Position numbers and translations under genes: made by a program. A stretch of DNA of 64,000 nt from Alkalimonas mucilaginosa. Its GTDB lineage: Bacteria; Pseudomonadota; Gammaproteobacteria; Enterobacterales; Alteromonadaceae. The DNA is taken from contig NZ_JAUGZK010000001.1 in assembly GCF_036327005.1 (NCBI RefSeq), positions 248,001-312,000 on the forward strand, given 5' to 3'. Position 1 is the first letter of the stretch, and every line of letters starts with the position of its first letter. Shown piece after piece: positions 34,712 to 43,683 of this stretch. The notes beneath the pieces were generated by a model, which was given only the letters and a program-made list of their open reading frames with translations, was not told the origin of the DNA and did no database searches.

Positions 34712-35266
34712 ATGCTGTCGTTTTCAGCTCCCTGGGAGATGACTTCCTGCCCTGATAGTTTGATGCAGCATTATCAAAAAACGGGTGCCGCAAAATGGTT
34801 GGAAGGCTTAATTCAGCAATGTGGTGACGATCTGTATCATTTTTTACTGCGTCAGTCCGATCCTGTGCTGGCGCAGGATATTTGCCAGCAAACCTGGCTG
34901 AAAGTGATGGAAAAACGGCACAACTTTCGGGCTGACAGTCGCTTCAAAACCTGGCTGTTTAGTATAGCGCGTCATACCTTACTGGATGAGCTGAAGCGCC
35001 AGCAACGTTGGCAATCGTCGCTTTGCCCGGAACTGTTGCCTGAGCCTGCAACACCGCAGTGCTGGCCTGAAGGGCGGCAGCAGCGTTTTGAGCAAGCCTT
35101 GCGATTCTTGCCATTCTTGCAGCGGGAAGCATTGATGTTGCAACTGGAAGGGTTTTCAATTGAACAAATTGCGGGTATCACCAGTGAGTTGGAAGAAACG
35201 GTGAAAAGCCGGCTACGTTATGCGCGTCGCTTCTTGCAGTCGCGTTTGGGAGAGTCTAATGAGTAA
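34712..35266 (+). CDS. ECF-type RNA polymerase sigma factor
   Basis: A 184-residue sigma-70-family protein with only regions 2 and 4. Region 2 is about 35-95 (DICQQTWLKVMEKRHNF, RFKTWLFSIARHTLLDELKR). Region 4 is about 125-180 (LRFLPFLQREALMLQLEGFSIEQIAGI, VKSRLRYARRFLQ). Domain content and size indicate an ECF (group IV) factor. ATG 34712 has AGAGGAG 7 bases upstream; the nearer GTG at 34706 is too close to it. The stop overlaps the start of the next gene by 8 bases (ATGAGTAA), as expected for a sigma/anti-sigma pair. Confidence 0.88.
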   Translation: MLSFSAPWEMTSCPDSLMQHYQKTGAAKWLEGLIQQCGDDLYHFLLRQSDPVLAQDICQQTWLKVMEKRHNFRADSRFKTWLFSIARHTLLDELKRQQRWQSSLCPELLPEPATPQCWPEGRQQRFEQALRFLPFLQREALMLQLEGFSIEQIAGITSELEETVKSRLRYARRFLQSRLGESNE

Positions 35267-35915
35267 GCAGACACCTTCAGAGCATGACGCGCTGCAGTCA
35301 TTGTATCAACAGGCTAAACACGGGCATAAGATGCCAGCAGCTTTTAAGCGCCAACTGATTGCAGAGTGCGAAGCCAAGGATAAAACACCTGCAGCCTGGC
35401 GAAGCTGGTGGCAACTCTCACAGTTGGTGATGGGCTGTGCTGCCATGCTGCTGTTGTTAAGTTGGATGCAGTGGTCCCCCAGCTCTGACTTGTATCAGAT
35501 TGAACTGACGGCCAGTGCGGATTACCAGCAGGTGCAGTATCACCGACTGGCGGAGCCCAGAGCCGTGCTTACCAGCCAGGCCGTGCGGGAAGAGCGGTTG
35601 CAGCAGCTGTGGCAACGTCAGCAGGAACAATTGCAGCGAGGCCATGTTATTCATACCCGCACAGCGCAGTTGCAGCAGCAGGAAGCCAGTTGGCAACTGA
35701 CGATTTGTGATGAATTGCAATTGAATCTAAGCAAGGAGTTGGTAGCCCAATTGCAGCTGGGGCAAAGCATCCCAACTTATGGAGGCACGCAGTGGGTAGA
35801 GTTGGAGTTGGCGGCAACGGGTCAGGTTTTGGCGATCCGGGCCACTGAGCAGGTATTGCACTGCCCGCAAAGCAAGGCGGGCAGGGGACTGTTATTCCCT
35901 GCTATCGCAGGTTAA
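35259..35915 (+). CDS. Single-pass membrane protein, putative anti-sigma factor
   Basis: A 218-residue protein with about 55 N-terminal cytoplasmic residues, one TM helix (about 62-78, VMGCAAMLLLLSW) and a Gln-rich periplasmic part of about 140 residues. Topology and coupled position after an ECF sigma gene fit a transmembrane anti-sigma factor. No zinc-binding ZAS motif (HxxxCxxC) is present and I do not recognise a named family, so the role is inferred from context. Its TAA shares the four bases TTAA with the stop of the convergent nuclease gene. Confidence 0.7.
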   Translation: MSKQTPSEHDALQSLYQQAKHGHKMPAAFKRQLIAECEAKDKTPAAWRSWWQLSQLVMGCAAMLLLLSWMQWSPSSDLYQIELTASADYQQVQYHRLAEPRAVLTSQAVREERLQQLWQRQQEQLQRGHVIHTRTAQLQQQEASWQLTICDELQLNLSKELVAQLQLGQSIPTYGGTQWVELELAATGQVLAIRATEQVLHCPQSKAGRGLLFPAIAG

Positions 35916-36706
35916 TTTGTCTCAGGCTCTGGCCAAAGTTGCTGCAGCAGCCAAGCCAGCCGGGCAGCAGCTTGCAGCAAGCGGGTTTCGATGGTGTGCT
36001 GATGATGCAGGGCGTAACGTTCATCCAAAGGTTTGCCAGGTTGATGCTCTGCATAGATCTGTTGCACAATGACAACCGACTCATTGGCCCAGTCCAGTAC
36101 ATCGCCTTGTTGCCATTGCTGCAAGTTGGTTTCATTCAGGCGTGGGCGTAACCGGTCGATGCTGGCCTGGTAATCGCGAAAGCCCAGCTGCAGCAAGATA
36201 CCGGTATCCCAGATGCCATGCAGGTTGCGTACTTCCCCCATAAAAATTACCCCGATGTCGTTGCCGCCGCGGTCAAAATCGTAGCCGACATGCAAGGGTT
36301 GGTGCAAGTCACCGACAAAGTGACTAAGAAACTTCAGCGACTCAGCTGCTTTGGCTGACTGGCTGTCTTGTTGCAACAAGGCATAGTGATCGTGAATGGC
36401 CGAGAGTACACAGCCATAGTCCGGGCAATGCTCCATGCTCACGGCCTGGTCTTGCCGGCGGATATTGACGTAATGATGCGGCCTTGCAAAATCGTATTGC
36501 TCCTGGCCACGCAGTTGATCGGCCCAAACGCAGGCAGGCGGAAAGCTGTCAAAGTCGGTATGCGCCAGCAACCCATCCAGCCGTTGTTGCTGGCTGACAG
36601 ACAGTTGCTCATAGGCCAGTTCGCAAATCATGCGATGGCCAATCTGACCAAAAGCCAGGCTGGCGCCGGAAAATAGCAGTACAAAGAGTCCCCATAAAAC
36701 ACGCAT
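35912..36706 (-). CDS. S1/P1-type nuclease
   Basis: A 264-residue secreted zinc-dependent nuclease of the S1/P1 family. Signal peptide cleavage after SGASLA would leave FGQIGHRM at the mature N-terminus. Metal ligands are seen in GHRM, VWADQ, RPHHYVN, HDHYALL, LSHFVGDLHQPLHVGYDFDRGGND and LHGIWDTGIL. Characterised members start with Trp, whose backbone binds zinc; here it is Phe. ATG 36706 is used, with CGGAGG upstream, rather than an in-frame TTG (36724) that would overlap rlmJ. It follows rlmJ closely in the same direction. Confidence 0.88.
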   Translation of the reverse strand: MRVLWGLFVLLFSGASLAFGQIGHRMICELAYEQLSVSQQQRLDGLLAHTDFDSFPPACVWADQLRGQEQYDFARPHHYVNIRRQDQAVSMEHCPDYGCVLSAIHDHYALLQQDSQSAKAAESLKFLSHFVGDLHQPLHVGYDFDRGGNDIGVIFMGEVRNLHGIWDTGILLQLGFRDYQASIDRLRPRLNETNLQQWQQGDVLDWANESVVIVQQIYAEHQPGKPLDERYALHHQHTIETRLLQAAARLAWLLQQLWPEPETN

Positions 36707-36710
36707 TCGG

Positions 36711-37562
36711 TTATGCCTCCGCAATCAATTGAGTGACCTGAGCCGGGCCGGCATCGCCCAGTTGTTGTTGCAGCCAGGGTAGAAAGGCCCGGCATTGCTC
36801 TGCCAGCAGATAGGGCGGGTTGATGACCAGCATTCCGCTGCCAGTCATGCCAAAACCTGTGCTGTCTGCTTTCGGGCACCACTCAATCCGCAGCAGGTCT
36901 GTCACTGGCAGGGCGGCAACCTGGGCCACAAAACGCTCGATATGAGCCCGGTCAATCACCGGGTACCAGATGGCGTAGCAACCGGTGGCAAATCGCTGCA
37001 GGGCAAGTTGCAGACCTTTGACCACGTCATCGTACTCATGGCTCAGTTCATAGGGTGGGTCGATCAATACCAGACCGCGTCGAGCCAATGGCGGCAGCAT
37101 GGCTTTGATCCCGGCCCAGGCGTCCATTTTTTCAATCCGGCTGTGTTTGCGTTTGCCCAGATGCTGGCTCAGCAAGCCGTAATCGGTTGGGTGCAGCTCG
37201 GTCAGTTGCAGCGCATCCTGCGGTCTGAGTAACTGAGCGGCAATGGATGGCGAGCCCGGATAAAACTCCAGCGCACCGTCCGGGTTCAGTTGGTGCAACA
37301 GACGCAGATAACGTCCTACCGGGCCATCTTCCAATGCGGTTGGCACCGCCTGGTTGAATAACAGCCCGATACCGCTCTGGTACTCGCCGGTTTTGCTGGC
37401 ATGCTCGCCGCTCAGGCTGTACAGGCCGGCACCTGAGTGGGTGTCGTGGTAACAAAACGGCTTATCTTTGCGCTTTAGGTACTCAAGAATAGCAACCTGC
37501 ACCAGATGTTTTAGCACATCGGCGAAGTTGCCGGCATGAAAGCTGTGGCGATAGCTGAGCAT
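36711..37562 (-). CDS. rlmJ: 23S rRNA (adenine2030-N6)-methyltransferase RlmJ
   Basis: A 283-residue methyltransferase starting MLSYRHSFHAGNFADVLKH, the RlmJ family signature (E. coli RlmJ 280 residues). It also has HDTHSGAGLYSL and the catalytic (D/N)PPY motif in LVLIDPPYE. It methylates A2030 of 23S rRNA. The frame extends 96 bases upstream, but homology begins at the ATG 37562. It is divergent from the SpoU methyltransferase. Confidence 0.94.
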   Translation of the reverse strand: MLSYRHSFHAGNFADVLKHLVQVAILEYLKRKDKPFCYHDTHSGAGLYSLSGEHASKTGEYQSGIGLLFNQAVPTALEDGPVGRYLRLLHQLNPDGALEFYPGSPSIAAQLLRPQDALQLTELHPTDYGLLSQHLGKRKHSRIEKMDAWAGIKAMLPPLARRGLVLIDPPYELSHEYDDVVKGLQLALQRFATGCYAIWYPVIDRAHIERFVAQVAALPVTDLLRIEWCPKADSTGFGMTGSGMLVINPPYLLAEQCRAFLPWLQQQLGDAGPAQVTQLIAEA

Positions 37563-37666
37563 GGCAAACAACCAGTGATAAAAAGGGGGCGCTAGCATAC
37601 TCTGTTCTGGTGGTTTTGTCATGCCAGCTGCTACAATAGCGTTTTTTATGCATCGCAAGGTTGTTT

Positions 37667-38572
37667 ATGTCCGGCGCCCCCTCTTCCAAACGTCCTGCTG
37701 CCCGCCCCGCGCGAGCCAAGAGCGCAAAACCCTGGGCCGAGAAATCCAGCAAAAATGCCTCCCAAAAAAACAAGCGGCCTACGCAGCCAGCGGCTGCCAG
37801 AACAGCGAAAGCAGCGCCAGAGCGGGCGGTATCGCCAAGGGCGGCCGAGCAAAAAATTTATGGTGAAAAAGCCTGTCAGGTGCTGTTTGCCAGGCGGCCG
37901 GAAGCCATTATCCGGTTGTATCTGAATCAACAGCAGGCGCCAAAATGTGCCGCCATGATGAAGTACCTGGCCAAAGCCAAAAAGGCTTATCACCTGGTGG
38001 AGGATGCCGAGTTGGATAAGCTGGCTGGTAGTCAGCACCATGGTGGTATTGTGATGCTGGTGCAGCAACCCGAGTCGTTGCCGCTGCATCGTTACCTGCG
38101 TCAGCAAAAAGACGCCAACAGTGATTTGATCCTGGCGATGGATGGCGTCAGTAACCCGCACAACCTGGGGGCCATTGCCCGTACCTGCGCCCATTTTGGT
38201 GTCAAAGCCATCCTGTTGCCGGAGGCGCAGTTGCTGTATTCGGGTGCGTCGGTACGCACTGCAGCCGGTGGCGCCGAGTTTGTGCAGGCGGTGCACTGTG
38301 AAAAGCTACCTGAAGCGCTGCTGCTGTGCCGTCAGGCTGGTTATCAGTTGATGAGCACCTCCAGTCACCAGGGCGAGTCTTTGTATCAAGCGACTTTGCC
38401 AGCCAAAGCGGTGATGGTGTTTGGCGAAGAGATGTTTGGTGTTTCCAAAGCGGTGGCACAAAAAGCCGATACCCTGCTGCGGATCCCCGGCACAGATCAG
38501 GTTGAATCGTTGAATGTGAGTGTAGCGGCAGCCTTGATTATTGGCGAGTGGTACCGCCAGCATGCTGGCTAG
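37667..38572 (+). CDS. TrmH/SpoU-family RNA 2'-O-methyltransferase (YfiF-like)
   Basis: A 301-residue RNA methyltransferase. The first 65 residues are a basic, Ala/Lys/Arg-rich tail, probably RNA-binding. A substrate-binding L30e-like domain (about 65-130) follows, then the SPOUT domain with motif 1 LAMDGVSNPHNLGAIART, motif 2 MVFGEEMFGVS and motif 3 LRIPGTDQVESLNVSVAAAL. Target RNA is not known; E. coli YfiF is similar in build. ATG 37667 has CAAGG upstream. The stop overlaps the convergent glgC stop (CTAG). Confidence 0.88.
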   Translation: MSGAPSSKRPAARPARAKSAKPWAEKSSKNASQKNKRPTQPAAARTAKAAPERAVSPRAAEQKIYGEKACQVLFARRPEAIIRLYLNQQQAPKCAAMMKYLAKAKKAYHLVEDAELDKLAGSQHHGGIVMLVQQPESLPLHRYLRQQKDANSDLILAMDGVSNPHNLGAIARTCAHFGVKAILLPEAQLLYSGASVRTAAGGAEFVQAVHCEKLPEALLLCRQAGYQLMSTSSHQGESLYQATLPAKAVMVFGEEMFGVSKAVAQKADTLLRIPGTDQVESLNVSVAAALIIGEWYRQHAG

Positions 38573-39795
38573 TGCAGATCATGCAAAGTGCTGATACCTA
38601 GCTGACTGCTACTGACGATCACCAGCCCGGATGGCAGTCGCTGATAGCGCTGACTATCGAGCCGGGCATTGAAACCTATGCTGCTGTGTTCAGCAATACG
38701 GCAGTTCTCAGTGACAATCACTTTTCGTAATTTGCTGTTGGCACCCACTTCAATCTGCCCCAGCAGCACACAATCCTCCAGCTCTGCACCCTGATGAATG
38801 CGGCAATGGCTGCCAATGACCGAATGCCGGATGCTGGCAGCCGACAGCTCGCAACCAGCACCTATCAGACTGTCCTGAATACTGCTTTTTTCCGAACCAG
38901 CAAAATAGCTGGGTGCCACCGGTTCTTTACCAAAGACCGGCCAATGCTCATTGTGCAGTCGCACGGCCGGGTTTGCTCCCAGTAAATCCATATGCGCCTG
39001 GAAGAATGCATCTTGGGTGCCGACATCCCGCCAGTAAGGCTTGGTTTCACCAGGGATCAGGTGATTGGAAAAGTCGTAAACGCACACAGTCTCATGCCGA
39101 AAGAGGCTGGGGATAATGTCGTTGCCAAAGTCGTGACTGGATAAGGGGTGCTCGGCATCGTCCAGCAAGGCGTTAAATAAACAAGAACGATTAAACAAGT
39201 AGTTGCCCATGGATACCAGCACCATACCGTTGGCATCGGCCAGATGGCAGATTTGATGCAAGGCCGGTTTCTCGTAAAAAGCCGTCAGATGGTGGTTATC
39301 ATCCATCGCCAGCACCCCAAAGTGTGGTGCCAGCGCCAGTGGTACCGGCATGGCCGCTATGGTCATGCCGGCATCCTGTGCCAGGTGAAACTCCAGCAGG
39401 GGACGGAAATCCATTTTGTAAATGTGATCAGCGCTTAGCACCAATAAGTGAGTGGCCAGGCTGTGCTCCAGTTGCTGCAATTCCTGGTAAATCGCCCCTG
39501 CAGTGCCTGGTAATTGCGTATCCCGGGTTTTCACCAGGTGCATATCGGCTGGGCAGCGGTGTTTGGACCACTGTTGATGCAGGTAATGATGCAACCCATC
39601 AACCTGATACTGACCCAACACCCAAATCTCATCGCACTCTGAGTTAATGCAGTTGCTGAGCACAAAATCAATCACCCGGTAATGACCGGCAAATGGAATA
39701 GCAGGTTTGGCGCAGTGACTGGTCAGGGGGCGCAGGCGATTGCCTTTACCTCCGGCCAGAATAATGCACCCCATTCGTTGATGCTGCTTTGGCAT
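38569..39795 (-). CDS. glgC: Glucose-1-phosphate adenylyltransferase (GlgC-like)
   Basis: A 408-residue nucleotidyltransferase that makes ADP-glucose for glycogen. Visible: pyrophosphorylase loop LAGGKGNRLRPLTSHCAKPAIPF (GNR where GTR is usual), SNCINSE, the catalytic Asp in LSADHIYKMDF, HFGVLAMDD, the sugar-phosphate motif FYEKP, and a C-terminal left-handed beta-helix (about 290-390). The usual GTADA is GTAGA here. No glgA, glgB or glgP neighbours are present. ATG 39795 is chosen just before the conserved domain. The divergent residues leave some doubt about substrate. Confidence 0.85.
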   Translation of the reverse strand: MPKQHQRMGCIILAGGKGNRLRPLTSHCAKPAIPFAGHYRVIDFVLSNCINSECDEIWVLGQYQVDGLHHYLHQQWSKHRCPADMHLVKTRDTQLPGTAGAIYQELQQLEHSLATHLLVLSADHIYKMDFRPLLEFHLAQDAGMTIAAMPVPLALAPHFGVLAMDDNHHLTAFYEKPALHQICHLADANGMVLVSMGNYLFNRSCLFNALLDDAEHPLSSHDFGNDIIPSLFRHETVCVYDFSNHLIPGETKPYWRDVGTQDAFFQAHMDLLGANPAVRLHNEHWPVFGKEPVAPSYFAGSEKSSIQDSLIGAGCELSAASIRHSVIGSHCRIHQGAELEDCVLLGQIEVGANSKLRKVIVTENCRIAEHSSIGFNARLDSQRYQRLPSGLVIVSSSQLGISTLHDLH

Positions 39796-39905
39796 GCTGC
39801 TACTCCGGTCAATTTGTCGTTGATGGACTAGTAGGTATAGCAAAAACTGCCAGAATTGCTTTGCGCTGCATCATATGAAGTGGTGATATTTTGTGCAGTC
39901 TGGCT

Positions 39906-40637
39906 TTAGAACGCCGAAAACCATTGCTTGAGTTGCTGTGCCTGACGCCGGCTGACTTCAATCTGCTGGCCATCATTGAGTACTGCCAACAGACTGCCCG
40001 CTGCCATGCCGGGTTCAATATGAGCGATGGCATCAATACGGATGATATCGGAGCGGCTGACTTTAAAGAAATGCTCCGGGTTTAGCTTTTGTTCGATACG
40101 AGCCAGTGAGCTGTGCAGAAAGCTTTTGCCGTGCGGCGTATAGACAGCTGCATGATTGCCAATACTTTCAAAGCGGACAATTTCATGCAGCCGCACAATA
40201 CGGTTAATGTCGCCAAACTTCAGCAAGATACCATGCTGTTCGGGCAGATAGTGCTGGTTGCTTGCAGGGTTGCTGGCTTCTGGTTGTTTGTCTGCCAGTA
40301 AGCGTTGCATGGTGTGAGCCAGCCGTGCTGGTGCTATGGGTTTAAGCAGATAATCGACCGCATTCAGGCCAAAGGCATCCAGCGCATAGCTGTCATAGGC
40401 GGTGCAAAATACAAAGCGGATCTGTGCTGGCAGGGTTGCCGCCAGTTCCAGACCTGTGACTTCCGGCATTTGAATATCCAGAAAAACCAGGTCCAGCTCC
40501 TCCTGTTGCAGATACTGGTGGGCCTCTTTGGCATTGGCTGCTTCACCAATAAGCTGACACTCCGGGTGAGCTTTTAGCAAACGTTTTAATTCGCTGCGGG
40601 CCAATCGCTCATCGTCAACGATCAGGGTGCGTAGCAT
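39906..40637 (-). CDS. LytTR-family response regulator
   Basis: A 243-residue two-component regulator. The receiver domain (about 1-120) has acidic pocket Asp8-Asp9, phospho-acceptor Asp54 (FLDIQMP) and conserved Lys in LLKPI. A LytTR DNA-binding domain (about 140-240) has FESIGNHAAVYT and HFFKVSRSDIIRI. Its start lies within the end of the histidine kinase gene (23-base overlap), so the two are coupled. Last gene of a seven-gene minus-strand operon with an ABC exporter. Confidence 0.92.
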   Translation of the reverse strand: MLRTLIVDDERLARSELKRLLKAHPECQLIGEAANAKEAHQYLQQEELDLVFLDIQMPEVTGLELAATLPAQIRFVFCTAYDSYALDAFGLNAVDYLLKPIAPARLAHTMQRLLADKQPEASNPASNQHYLPEQHGILLKFGDINRIVRLHEIVRFESIGNHAAVYTPHGKSFLHSSLARIEQKLNPEHFFKVSRSDIIRIDAIAHIEPGMAAGSLLAVLNDGQQIEVSRRQAQQLKQWFSAF

Positions 40638-41748
40638 AAGGCAACTCCAACGTAAGGTGGAAGAAAGTACTGCTTTGTTCAAGCTCAATCCGGGCTTTAT
40701 CGCCATGCATCAGTTGCAGTCGTTTGCGGCAATTGTTTAATCCGGTACCGGTAGAGCTTTGGTTGGATTGGGCTCCGACGCTGTTTCGCAGCGACAGTTG
40801 CCAGTGGCTTTTCTGCCGGCGTGCGATTAATTCAATAAAGCCAGGCTCCGGATTTGGGCTAATACCATGCTTGATAGCATTCTCCAGCATGGTCAGCAGC
40901 ATCAGGGTAGGTAAAGGCTGTTGCAGCAGACTATCATCTATCTGGACACTAAGTTGCAGCCGCTGCTCCAGGCGGATTTGCTCAATATGCAGATAGGTCT
41001 GACACAGCTGCCACTCTTCTTGTAAGCTGCTGGTGGGGCGCAGATGGGCTTGCAAATGCACCCGGAATAATTCCGATAGCTGTGTCAGGGTATCGGCGGC
41101 TTTGTGCTGGTCTTCAAAAATCAGCGCCCGTATGCTGTTTAAGGTATTGAACAAAAAATGTGGGCTTAGCTGATTCGTCAGTTGCTGCAAACGGGCTTGC
41201 TGCATTTCCTGCTGCAGCGCTTTGCGGCTTTGCAGCATTTGCCAGCCCAGATAAATTAAGCTCCAAAAGAGAAACAAACTAAGGTACATCAACCACATCA
41301 TGATCATGAGCGTGGTTAATGTAAACTGCATCTGCAGGCCTTCAATACTATCTTTTTGCACCAGAGTGATTTGTTGCATATCGGTTTTACTTAGAGCCGG
41401 AAGATAGGATGCAAAAGTACTCACAGTGGCCAACAGCAGTGCCGCCAGACAAAGCCAGCCTGACAGCTGAAGTAGCGCAGACAGAGAAAACCCGCGCTGG
41501 TAATGAATTTTCAGTGGTGGTCGTAGTAGAAAATGACTCAGGATCACAAAGACACTGGCTTCCAGCAGGAAGCGAATAAAAAAGATGAGCACCAACTCCG
41601 GCTGTTCAACCTGGAAAAAAGGCAAGGTATAGAGCATATAAAACAACAGGAACAGCACAAAAGTGAGCGCCTGGCCAAGCCGGTACGGCTTACTGCTTTG
41701 CCAGCACAGCTGCCAGTGGTGTTGCCAGATAGAGCTTGGGTTATTCAT
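40615..41748 (-). CDS. LytS/YehU-type sensor histidine kinase
   Basis: A 377-residue membrane kinase. Four hydrophobic segments (about 28-45, 52-75, 95-115, 145-170) precede a His_kinase domain with phospho-acceptor His197 in NQLSPHFLFNTLNSIRAL. The HATPase domain has LMLLTMLENAIKHG and GTGLNNCRKRL. There is no separate sensory domain, so it may sense the membrane or the neighbouring transporter, as in LytS/BceS-like systems (inference). The start overlaps the permease stop by 8 bases. Confidence 0.92.
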   Translation of the reverse strand: MNNPSSIWQHHWQLCWQSSKPYRLGQALTFVLFLLFYMLYTLPFFQVEQPELVLIFFIRFLLEASVFVILSHFLLRPPLKIHYQRGFSLSALLQLSGWLCLAALLLATVSTFASYLPALSKTDMQQITLVQKDSIEGLQMQFTLTTLMIMMWLMYLSLFLFWSLIYLGWQMLQSRKALQQEMQQARLQQLTNQLSPHFLFNTLNSIRALIFEDQHKAADTLTQLSELFRVHLQAHLRPTSSLQEEWQLCQTYLHIEQIRLEQRLQLSVQIDDSLLQQPLPTLMLLTMLENAIKHGISPNPEPGFIELIARRQKSHWQLSLRNSVGAQSNQSSTGTGLNNCRKRLQLMHGDKARIELEQSSTFFHLTLELPYATHPDR

Positions 41749-42979
41749 AACGTAAGGCGTCTATAGGGTTTAATCGGGATGCTTTAATGGCCGGGGCCAG
41801 GCCAAAAACCACTCCTATCAGGGTGGTAAAACCAATTGACAGGAGTATGGCCCATAGCGGGATCAAGGCATCTGGCATGGCAGGTAACATTAAACCAATA
41901 AAGCTGGCAATACCAGCCCCAAGTGCCAGGCCGATAATACCGCCAAATAAAGACAGTACCAAAGCTTCCACCAAAAACTGCAGCAGGATAAATTGCGGCG
42001 TTGCGCCCAGCGCCTTCACAATGCCTATTTCACGGGTGCGCTCGGTGACCGACACCAGCATAATATTCATAACCCCAATACCACCGACCAACAGACTGAT
42101 GCCGACCACACCACCAGCCACCAGCGTAATGCTGCGGGTGATGGTATTAAATTGCTCTATCATTCGCTCGGCGCTGACAAATTCAAAAGGGTCCGGCTCA
42201 TCGGTTTGCAGTTTATGCCGCTGCCTGAGGATGGTACGCATTTGTTGTTGCACTTGCTCTGGATCTGCACCTGCAGCAGGACGAAACAAGATATCAATGT
42301 TACGCGCTGCCCGCTCACCATTTAATGCCCGAATGGTACTGAAAGGGGCAATGATGTAGTTATCCTGATCAAAGCCAAACAGACTGCCTCTCGCTTCAGC
42401 CACACCAATAATGCGAAACCAGTCGCCGGATAAGTTGATAAATTCCCCCACCGGGTTGGCGGGCAGATCCAGTTTTTGGATCAGCGACACGCCAATAAAA
42501 GCCACCCGCCGCCTACGGTCATCATCGCTGGCTGATAAAAACCGGCCCAGCTCCGGATAGACCCGTACGACATTCTGATAGCTGCTGTCGGTACCGATGA
42601 TCTGGGTTTGAGTGCTGTTGCGGCCATAGTACACCTGTGAGCCCATGCTAAAGGCTTGCATGGTAGCGGTCATATCTTCGACCTGATGCACCCGGTTTTT
42701 CAAGACCAGAAAATCATCATGATGCAAGTAGTTAAAGTTTCCCAGCATTTGCTGGTTGGTAGGGGTGTAGGCCCGCAAGGTCACCATATCGCTGCCTAAA
42801 TCATCCAGTTGGCTGGTGATGCTGTGGCTAAGGCCTTGCATAATGGCTACCACCGTAATAACAGCGGCTACACCGATAATAATACCCAGAGTTGTCAGGG
42901 CACTGCGCAATGCATGAGCCCGAATGGAGGAAAAAGCAGCTTTACTGCCTTCAAAACTGGCATGAATTAACTTAAACAT
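41741..42979 (-). CDS. MacB-like ABC transporter permease
   Basis: A 412-residue FtsX/MacB permease with TM1 in RSALTTLGIIIGVAAVITVVAI (about 25-50), a MacB_PCD periplasmic domain, then GGIGVMNIMLVSVTERTREIGIVKALGA and two further TM helices. It ends PAIKASRLNPIDALRYE. ATG 42979 overlaps the ATPase stop by 8 bases; the longer frame upstream is the shadow of the ATPase gene. It is paralogous in build to the permease at 22442. Confidence 0.91.
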   Translation of the reverse strand: MFKLIHASFEGSKAAFSSIRAHALRSALTTLGIIIGVAAVITVVAIMQGLSHSITSQLDDLGSDMVTLRAYTPTNQQMLGNFNYLHHDDFLVLKNRVHQVEDMTATMQAFSMGSQVYYGRNSTQTQIIGTDSSYQNVVRVYPELGRFLSASDDDRRRRVAFIGVSLIQKLDLPANPVGEFINLSGDWFRIIGVAEARGSLFGFDQDNYIIAPFSTIRALNGERAARNIDILFRPAAGADPEQVQQQMRTILRQRHKLQTDEPDPFEFVSAERMIEQFNTITRSITLVAGGVVGISLLVGGIGVMNIMLVSVTERTREIGIVKALGATPQFILLQFLVEALVLSLFGGIIGLALGAGIASFIGLMLPAMPDALIPLWAILLSIGFTTLIGVVFGLAPAIKASRLNPIDALRYE

Positions 42980-43682
42980 GCAAGCGTGCTCCTTGTTCAT
43001 TGCGCACATCCTGTTCGACCTCGCCATCGACCAGCCGGATAACCCGCTGACAGTGATCGGCAATGTCTTGCTCGTGCGTGACCAGAATAATGGTATGGCC
43101 TTCCTGATGCAGTTGATCGAACAGCGCCATGATTTCTCTGCTGGTTTTGCTGTCCAGGTTACCGGTTGGCTCATCGCCTAACAAAATACGTGGTTTGGTC
43201 ACCAAAGCTCTGGCAATAGCAACCCGCTGGCGCTGGCCACCGGACAACTGGTTGGGGAAGTGGCCGGTTTTATTGGCCAACCCAACCCGTTGCAAAGCGT
43301 CGAGTGCCATAGCCTGTCGTTTTTTATTGCTCATGATTCGGTACACCAAAGGCTGCATGACATTGGCTAGCACAGTGGCTCTTGGCAACAGATTAAAACT
43401 TTGGAAAATAAACCCTACGGCTTCATTGCGCAGTGCTGCCAATGCTGCTTCGTTCAGGGTGGAGACATCCCGACCTGCCAACTGATAGTGGCCATTGCTG
43501 GGAGTATCCAGGCAACCAAGAATATTCATCAGGGTAGATTTGCCGGAACCGGAAGGGCCGATAATGGCGACATAATCGTTTTCAGCAATACTCAGGTTAA
43601 TGTGCTGCAAAGCGTAAAAGGTCTCACCAGCCATAGGGTAGCTTTTACTGACTTGCTGCAACTCAATCACAGATGCTGGCAT
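42972..43682 (-). CDS. MacB/LolD-type ABC transporter ATPase
   Basis: A 236-residue ATPase with Walker A GPSGSGKST, FIFQSFNLLPRATVLANVMQPL, signature LSGGQRQRVAIARAL, Walker B ILLGDEPTGNLD and switch VTHEQDIA. The ATG at 43682 is one base after the adaptor stop. It energises the MacB-like permease encoded next. Confidence 0.92.
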   Translation of the reverse strand: MPASVIELQQVSKSYPMAGETFYALQHINLSIAENDYVAIIGPSGSGKSTLMNILGCLDTPSNGHYQLAGRDVSTLNEAALAALRNEAVGFIFQSFNLLPRATVLANVMQPLVYRIMSNKKRQAMALDALQRVGLANKTGHFPNQLSGGQRQRVAIARALVTKPRILLGDEPTGNLDSKTSREIMALFDQLHQEGHTIILVTHEQDIADHCQRVIRLVDGEVEQDVRNEQGARLHV

Positions 43683-43683
43683 C

